From the NCBI GenBank assembly GCA_030646555.1, contig JAUSKP010000030.1, positions 1 to 17,857 of the forward strand: a stretch of DNA of 17,857 nucleotides. The letters are read 5' to 3'. Below are positions 14,562-17,857 of this stretch, piece after piece (the first letter of the stretch is position 1; each line of letters starts with the position of its first letter). Source of the stretch: a bacterium (lineage in GTDB: Bacteria; Patescibacteriota; Minisyncoccia; UBA6257; 02-FULL-45-10c). The notes beneath the pieces were generated by a model, which was not told where the DNA came from, made no database searches, and worked only from the letters and a program-made list of their open reading frames with translations. The position numbers and the translations under genes were made by a program.

Positions 14562-15358
14562 AATTTTGCAAACTTTTCAAGCGTTTTAAAATAACGGCTT
14601 ATTTGCGAGATATCGCTAAAAGCGATGCTTCTCTTTTTATCGCGGCAAGCTTCTATTTCTTCAGACTTGCCTCTTTCTTTCCAATTGAACTCGTAAGGTA
14701 TATGTATTCCAAAATACCCCACATTCATCCCCAGAAGAACGTCTTCAAAATAAGTATCGCCCGCGCAATAATAACGAATAGCTTTATTAGTTTCTTTTAT
14801 CTTTTTAAGCATCTCGTCTTTAGTGTCCGGAACTACTATGAAGTCGTCGCAGTAGTCCATAATGCCAAGATTTTGCAGAGCTTTCTTTTTTCCAAATTGA
14901 ACATCATACGCGCCCTTAGTAAGAACTATAACTATGTCGCCCTTTCCCTTTAAGAATTTAAAAAGCGGCAAAACCTCGGAACGCACGATAGATTCGTACT
15001 CGCACTCATCAAAAACTCTGGCTCCGATCTTGTTTAACCGATGAGCCACGCTTTTAATCAGTTTTTTGCCGATCTTCCGGCAAAAAAATTTATAAGTCCT
15101 TACCAAAGACAGCGGGAAACGGGACTTGTGAAAAAGATAGGGCTTGCCGTTTTCGGGATTTATTTCCCTGAGCATAGCTTGATCTATCTGATTCTGCGCG
15201 GTCATTATTTCCTGCTTAGAGACCGCTTCACCGAAGATCTCTAAAATTATCCTGGTCATTCCCGCAAGAGCTTTTTCATAAAGCTCTCCGGTTTTCATCA
15301 AGGGCCCGTCCAGATCAAAAACCCAAAGCCGTTTAACGACCCTACTCGCATTAGACAT
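14549..15358 (-). CDS. HAD superfamily hydrolase (phosphatase-like)
   Basis: A 269-residue HAD-fold protein. Motif I is VFDLDGPL (D15 nucleophile, D17), motif II the threonine in VIVLTKGA, motif III a lysine in GKKKAL, and motif IV CAGDTYFEDVLLG with the metal-binding acidic pair. A helical cap domain lies between motifs I and II (about residues 25-130). The overall plan fits small-molecule phosphatases; the substrate is unknown. I start it at the ATG at 15358 because GGGAGGAG lies six to seven bases upstream. A longer frame to 15436 runs through a G+C-rich repeat-like leader and is rejected. The 3' end is built into a terminator hairpin. Confidence 0.85.
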   Translation of the reverse strand: MSNASRVVKRLWVFDLDGPLMKTGELYEKALAGMTRIILEIFGEAVSKQEIMTAQNQIDQAMLREINPENGKPYLFHKSRFPLSLVRTYKFFCRKIGKKLIKSVAHRLNKIGARVFDECEYESIVRSEVLPLFKFLKGKGDIVIVLTKGAYDVQFGKKKALQNLGIMDYCDDFIVVPDTKDEMLKKIKETNKAIRYYCAGDTYFEDVLLGMNVGYFGIHIPYEFNWKERGKSEEIEACRDKKRSIAFSDISQISRYFKTLEKFAKLKGA

Positions 15359-15393
15359 ATCACTCCTCCCTTTGTCCGCCATAGCTTTCTTCG

Positions 15394-15432
15394 CCCGCCA
15401 GAGTTTTAACGTCTGCGGGATGCGAAGGCGGG
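15394..15432. repeat. G+C-rich inverted repeat in the HAD gene leader
   Basis: CCCGCC (15394-15399) can pair with GGCGGG (15427-15432), and TTCGC/GCGAA words flank them. The stretch 15377-15432 is far richer in G+C than other spacers and looks like a dispersed repeat. It precedes the ribosome site of the HAD gene and could form leader structure. Confidence 0.45.
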
Positions 15433-15517
15433 TCAATATTCAAAATTTAAAGAACTTCTTCTGGTTAAAATTTAAACACTAACTAGGACACTTGGCAAGG
15501 CTAATAAACTAAACCGG

Positions 15518-15545
15518 AAAAACGAAAACCCCCGCAACGCGGGGG
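15518..15545 (-). terminator. Terminator downstream of the sigma factor/membrane protein pair
   Basis: CCCCCGC (15529-15535) pairs with GCGGGGG (15539-15545) across a 3-base loop. On the minus strand the stem is followed by TTTT-CG-TTTTT. It lies about 80 bases after the stop of the small membrane protein gene. Confidence 0.82.
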
Positions 15546-15626
15546 AAAAATAAATATAAGTAAATCAACTAATCCTCACTACACCCATATAACAACCTAT
15601 ATTTTATTTTTGTTTCACTATTCTTT

Positions 15627-15968
15627 TTAACGTTTAGCCACCCTTGAAGTAGAAATATACGAAGACAATGCCCTGCCAATATCTCTCATAAACAAGGTTC
15701 CTATCCCTAAGATAATCAAAATAATTATTTTTTTAACCGCAGAAGTGCCAAGAAAAGCCTTAAACATATAAGAAGCAACCGCTATCGGATTTTGCATACT
15801 GGATAAAAAAGCATTTTCAAAAACGCTCTGCACGAAGACCAGTTTGCCCAAAAAATAAAAGACCAAGACCAAAAAAATTATTTCCAAAATAAATAACGGA
15901 ACGATCCGCTTGAAAAGCCAAACGAAATATATCCTCCAGGCAACTTTATTTTTTATATTATTATCCAT
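15627..15968 (-). CDS. Small membrane protein of unknown function, behind the sigma factor
   Basis: I do not recognise this 113-residue protein. It has two clear hydrophobic segments, about residues 22-46 (IVPLFILEIIFLVLVFYFLG) and 80-96 (IIILIILGIGTLFM), a central weakly hydrophobic stretch, and basic ends (RALSSYISTSRVAKR at the C-terminus). It starts 14 bases after the sigma factor stop on the same strand, so the two are almost certainly co-transcribed and share the terminator downstream. Genes behind ECF sigma factors often encode their membrane-bound anti-sigma factors, but I see no zinc-binding (ZAS) motif and no sizeable cytoplasmic domain, so that role is only a guess. Confidence 0.75.
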   Translation of the reverse strand: MDNNIKNKVAWRIYFVWLFKRIVPLFILEIIFLVLVFYFLGKLVFVQSVFENAFLSSMQNPIAVASYMFKAFLGTSAVKKIIILIILGIGTLFMRDIGRALSSYISTSRVAKR

Positions 15969-15982
15969 TGATTTAGTATTTT

Positions 15983-16546
15983 TTATATTTCTTCTCCAAC
16001 TATTTTTTTGAAGACCCTTTTGGCTCTGAATATTCTCATTTTTAAGGCGGGCATTGATATATTTTCTGCCTTAGCTATTTCTTCATAGGACATATCATCA
16101 AAAAAATAAAGCTTCAAAACTCTGCCCAAGTGCTCCGGCATCTGACCTATGGCTTTCGCCACGCCCTCTTTCATATCTTTTTCCAAGGCAACGTTTTTAT
16201 TTTCAGCAAAAGCCGGGCTCTCATTGTATAGAACTGGGTCCAAGTACTCCGTGTTTCCTCTCTCCTTCTTTAATTTCTGATAATGCGTAATTGAGGTGTT
16301 TATCAAAATCCTATAGGCCCAGCTTTTAAACTCAATGCCCGGACGCTTTTGGAAGTTTGCGGCATACCTATATATCTTCACGAAAGTTTCCTGGACAATG
16401 TCTTCGGCTTCTTCAAGATTGTGCGTAATTCCCCTAGCGGCTCTTAAAAATGCCTCTTTGTATTTGTCCACCAAGAACGAAAAATACGCAGGGTCTTCCT
16501 GGGATAGCTTTAAAATTTCTTCGTCTTTTAGATTATTCTGTTCCAT
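15983..16546 (-). CDS. ECF-type RNA polymerase sigma factor
   Basis: A 187-residue sigma-70 family member of the extracytoplasmic-function type, which directs RNA polymerase to alternative promoters. Region 2 is at about residues 22-95: FLVDKYKEAFLRAARGITHN, then EEAEDIVQETFVKIYRY and the -10-binding FKSWAYRILINTSITHYQK. Region 4 is at about 130-185: AIGQMPEHLGRVLKLYFFDD, MSYEEIAKAENISMPALKMR (helix-turn-helix) and IFRAKRVFKK. No region 1 or 3 is present, as expected for this class. It heads a two-gene unit with a small membrane protein and lies just downstream of a tRNA cluster on the same strand. I cannot identify its target promoter. Confidence 0.93.
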   Translation of the reverse strand: MEQNNLKDEEILKLSQEDPAYFSFLVDKYKEAFLRAARGITHNLEEAEDIVQETFVKIYRYAANFQKRPGIEFKSWAYRILINTSITHYQKLKKERGNTEYLDPVLYNESPAFAENKNVALEKDMKEGVAKAIGQMPEHLGRVLKLYFFDDMSYEEIAKAENISMPALKMRIFRAKRVFKKIVGEEI

Positions 16547-16618
16547 TATTCGTTAAAATAAATTTTCGTTTCTTGTCGTCAGTCGTTTGTTATAAGTCAT
16601 TAGTCTAACTCTTATTTG

Positions 16619-16690
16619 TGCGCCCTGGAAGGATCGAACTTCCGACCTTTTCAATGTCAATGAAACGCTCTACCACTGAGCTAAGGGCGC
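16619..16690 (-). tRNA. tRNA-Val(GAC)
   Basis: The acceptor stem is GCGCCCT/AGGGCGC. The D-arm is GCTC-AGTGGTAGA-GC. The anticodon stem TTTCA/TGAAA encloses TTGACAT with anticodon GAC (16658-16656). The T-arm is GGAAG-TTCGATC-CTTCC. The discriminator is A. CCA is not encoded (ACA follows), so it must be added after transcription. Confidence 0.96.
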
Positions 16691-16718
16691 AATCCTAATA
16701 TCACTAAAAAGAACCGAG

Positions 16719-16756
16719 TGGGCACAGAAGGAATCGGACCTTCGACCTCTGTCTTA
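16719..16756 (-). pseudogene. 3' half of a disrupted tRNA gene
   Basis: Read on the minus strand, this is TAAGACAG, AGGTC, then GAAGG-TCCGATT-CCTTC and the acceptor strand TGTGCCC with discriminator A. It equals the tRNA-Ile(GAT) 3' half except for the acceptor strand and T-loop position 55 (T changed to C, removing the universal pseudouridine site). The acceptor strand is exactly complementary to GGGCACA of the 5' half at 16988-17015. The first base kept corresponds to anticodon position 36 (T), so the anticodon ended in U if the alignment holds. Confidence 0.8.
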
Positions 16757-16990
16757 CTGCGCCCCCTACTAAAAAATGGGCGCTTTGTGGGTATGGAAGG
16801 AATCGAACCTTCGACCTCTGTCTTATCAGGACAGCGTTCTACCACTGAACTACATACCCATTTTTTTAGTGCGGGGGTCAGGACCCCACCACACCATTTT
16901 AAATCAAGAATATAGAATAATTGTTATTTTACAGCATAGTAATTATTTTTTTAAAACATCTTCGTCTCAAATGGTGAGGGGGCGCCGCAG
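16757..16990. mobile_element. Inserted segment with inverted-repeat ends that splits a tRNA and carries tRNA-Ile
   Basis: The left end is CTGCGCCCCCT (16757-16767). The right end, read inward on the minus strand, is CTGCGGCGCCCCCT (16990-16977), the same word with three extra bases. The three outermost bases at the right (CTG) overlap the 5' tRNA half. Between the ends lie, from left to right, an intact tRNA-Ile(GAT), a perfect GGGGTC-AG-GACCCC hairpin (16874-16887) and an AT-rich stretch bordered by CACCATTT/AAATGGTG. No ORF and no group I intron core is recognised. Whether it moved as one unit is not shown by a target duplication. Confidence 0.5.
16788..16859 (-). tRNA. tRNA-Ile(GAT)
   Basis: The acceptor stem is GGGTATG/CATACCC. 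The D-arm is GTTC-AGTGGTAGA-AC. The anticodon stem CTGTC/GACAG encloses CTGATAA with anticodon GAT (16827-16825). The T-arm is GAAGG-TTCGATT-CCTTC. The discriminator is A and there is no encoded CCA. It is complete and looks functional, although it lies between the two halves of another tRNA on the same strand. Confidence 0.96.
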
Positions 16991-17015
16991 CGTTCTACCA
17001 CTGAACTATGTGCCC
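16988..17015 (-). pseudogene. 5' half of a disrupted tRNA gene
   Basis: Read on the minus strand, this is GGGCACA-TA-GTTCAGTGGTAGAAC-G-CTG in pieces: acceptor strand, D-arm and the first three bases of the anticodon stem. From TA onward it is identical to the 5' half of tRNA-Ile(GAT). After CTG the sequence changes to the inverted-repeat end of the inserted segment. Together with the 3' half it makes 66 of about 72 bases; roughly six bases around the anticodon are missing. Confidence 0.8.
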
Positions 17016-17095
17016 AAGAATAGAAAATTAGAAGTTAGTGCCTAGCCATTAGTGAAGAATTTTTGAGAATTTCCCCGAAACTCCATAACTAATTT

Positions 17096-17113
17096 CTAGT
17101 CGCTAGTGGCTAA
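17096..17113. repeat. Second exact copy of an 18-bp TAG-rich repeat
   Basis: CTAGTCGCTAGTGGCTAA is the exact reverse complement of 7173-7190, about 9.9 kb away. It sits in the spacer upstream of the tRNA cluster. Looser relatives flank it (TTAGTGCCTAGCCATTAGTG at 17034-17053). Confidence 0.8.
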
Positions 17114-17159
17114 TAACTATTCATTAATATATTACAAAAATTAAAATTAGAATAGTCCC

Positions 17160-17202
17160 CCCGGCGATAAAGCCGGGAAAACGATAATTTTCTCAAAATT
17201 AT
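17160..17202 (-). terminator. Two hairpins after the last small membrane protein gene, possible terminator
   Basis: ATAATTTT/AAAATTAT (17184-17202, loop CTC) overlaps the stop codon of the small gene. CCCGGC/GCCGGG (17160-17177, loop GATAAA) follows it. On the minus strand the second stem is followed by a broken T-rich stretch (GACTATTCTAATTTT), so it is a plausible but not ideal terminator. Confidence 0.5.
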
Positions 17203-17429
17203 TGTTGCATCTTGCTGACCTCTAAAATTTTAATCTTTTCTATATCAAACTTTACCGTATTTACACTGGCTGCCCTTCCGGCGCTAAGCACTTCTTTAAT
17301 TTTTAAAGCTAAAAAATCTATTGAATAGAATATATAGATTAAAACTAGCGCGGACATTAAAATGCCCAAAAGCAAAAAAATCAGGTCCTGCTTATTCTTA
17401 AATATGTGTTTAATTTTTTCTAAATTCAT
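17199..17429 (-). CDS. Small single-helix membrane protein, 76 residues
   Basis: I do not recognise this protein with certainty. After a short basic N-terminus (MNLEKIKHIFKNKQ) comes one membrane helix, about residues 16-38 (LIFLLLGILMSALVLIYIFY), then a C-terminal tail with LALKIKEVLSAG and VKFDIEKIKILEV outside or inside the cell. The orderly N-terminal basic/hydrophobic/polar pattern argues for a real gene. I prefer the ATG at 17429 over an in-frame TTG five codons upstream. There is no strong Shine-Dalgarno. It stands alone: upstream of it on this strand lies only the repeat-rich right end. Confidence 0.65.
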   Translation of the reverse strand: MNLEKIKHIFKNKQDLIFLLLGILMSALVLIYIFYSIDFLALKIKEVLSAGRAASVNTVKFDIEKIKILEVSKMQQ

Positions 17430-17479
17430 GCCATTTTTGCCCAAGAGGGCAAGTTAATTTATTAACGCAGCCCGACCTG

Positions 17480-17616
17480 CCCTGTTAAATAAGATTTAGG
17501 GTGTCTATTTATAAGTATTTTACCACGATACATTTTAAAATATTTTTCTCTATGCATAGATTTTTTATGATCCTCAAATCTTAATTTTGTCATTTAGACA
17601 AAATTATTTAACAGGG
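17480..17616. repeat. Inverted-repeat element, copy 1 (137 bp)
   Basis: It starts with CCCTGTTAAAT and ends with the exact reverse complement ATTTAACAGGG. Inside the right end is a perfect hairpin, TAATTTTGTC-ATTTA-GACAAAATTA (17582-17606). The centre is AT-rich and non-coding. A further copy follows 20 bases later. The flanking GACCTG extends its left arm into a 17-bp inverted repeat with 17781-17797. Confidence 0.85.
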
Positions 17617-17636
17617 TAAAGCTGCAAAAGTGAGCA

Positions 17637-17833
17637 CCCTGTTAAATAAGATTTGAGGTGGCTCCTTAAATACATTTTACCATGATAAGTTTTAAAATAT
17701 TTTTCTCTGAGCATGGCTTTTTTATAATCCTTTCACCCTGTTAAATAAAATCTTCGATTTTCTTTTGCCGGAGGCAAAAGATTTAACAGGGCAGGTCTTA
17801 ATTTTGTCATTTAGACAAAATTATTTAACAGGG
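17637..17833. repeat. Inverted-repeat element, copy 2 (197 bp), interrupted by a nested element
   Basis: It has the same ends as copy 1 and is closely similar to it along the whole length, for example ACATTTTACCATGATAA against GTATTTTACCACGATAC, the shared TTTTAAAATATTTTTCTCT, and the identical right-end hairpin TAATTTTGTC-ATTTA-GACAAAATTA (17799-17823). The length difference is explained by an extra segment at about 17735-17795 that itself has the same terminal repeats. No coding potential. Confidence 0.85.
17736..17791. repeat. Nested 56-bp inverted-repeat element inside copy 2
   Basis: It runs from CCCTGTTAAAT to ATTTAACAGGG and contains a perfect 8-bp hairpin, CTTTTGCC-GGA-GGCAAAAG (17762-17780), next to the right arm. 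Copy 1 lacks this segment at the matching place, which shows that it was gained in copy 2 or lost from copy 1. Confidence 0.8.
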
Positions 17834-17857
17834 TAAAGGTCTTGTCAGACAAAGCCC

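Noticed and set aside
15359..15436. A 26-codon N-terminal extension of the HAD protein
   Set aside because: It translates a G+C-rich repeat-like leader, and a much better ribosome site (GGGAGGAG) precedes the inner ATG at 15358.
16757..16990. Group I intron in a tRNA anticodon loop
   Set aside because: CPR tRNAs can carry such introns, but no conserved core is recognisable, several exon bases around the anticodon are missing, and the segment contains a whole tRNA.
16718..17045. Plus-strand frames with GIGPSTSVL and MEGIEPSTSVLS-like peptides
   Set aside because: These are translations of tRNA antisense strands, a known source of false proteins in databases.
17606..17646. Integron attC-like site: ATTTAAC...GTTAAAT fits the RYYYAAC/GTTRRRY core words
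   Set aside because: The match is a consequence of the CCCTGTTAAAT palindrome. The site is only 41 bases, there are no cassette genes between repeats, orientations alternate, and no integron integrase is present.
17480..17833. CRISPR array
   Set aside because: The repeats are palindromic pairs of different spacing and orientation with similar interiors, not direct repeats with unique equal-length spacers, and no cas genes are nearby.

Overview
The window (17,857 bases, AT-rich at roughly 38% G+C by eye) looks like a chromosomal segment of a Patescibacteria (Candidate Phyla Radiation) bacterium, probably Parcubacteria-like. This is an inference from pared-down housekeeping proteins (a 486-residue MetRS without a C-terminal tRNA-binding domain, a 162-residue RecO), a single-chain GlyRS, a DUF4012 protein, many short membrane proteins of unknown function, and tRNA-Val and tRNA-Ile genes without an encoded CCA. 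TGA acts as a stop (metG), so the standard code fits. No rRNA, CRISPR array, transposase or integrase gene is visible.

Layout. Nearly all genes lie on the minus strand. From left to right: a tatD-type nuclease cut by the window edge; a plus-strand gene of unknown function with its own promoter and terminator; a decayed copy of the tatD 5' end; metG, overlapped by an AI-2E-family permease gene; a G+C-rich plus-strand 78-residue membrane protein; an M16 peptidase; glyQS; a large anchored surface protein with DUF11-like beta domains; recO; a YdjM-like membrane protein; an FMN reductase; tRNA-Leu(GAG); rplS; a plus-strand DUF4012 protein; an RluA-type pseudouridine synthase; a HAD phosphatase; a small membrane protein behind an ECF sigma factor; a tRNA cluster (Val(GAC), Ile(GAT) and a broken tRNA); a small one-helix membrane protein; and a gene-free right end made of nested inverted repeats.

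How the genes work together. The core is translation (MetRS, GlyRS, L19, rRNA or tRNA modification, tRNAs) plus repair (RecO, TatD), protein turnover (M16) and envelope functions. The ECF sigma factor and the membrane protein 14 bases behind it could form a signalling pair, but this rests on context only.

What stands out is a set of short non-coding inverted-repeat elements in the spacers. Two (near 9.05 kb and 14.48 kb) share the terminal sequence TCCC[A/G]CAC and each sits between 4-bp direct repeats, so they look like one family of non-autonomous mobile elements. One of them landed on the start codon of the surface-protein gene and rebuilt the ATG. A further segment with inverted-repeat ends splits a tRNA gene in two and carries a complete tRNA-Ile(GAT) inside it. 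The last 380 bases hold two related 137- and 197-bp inverted-repeat elements, the second with a third element nested inside.
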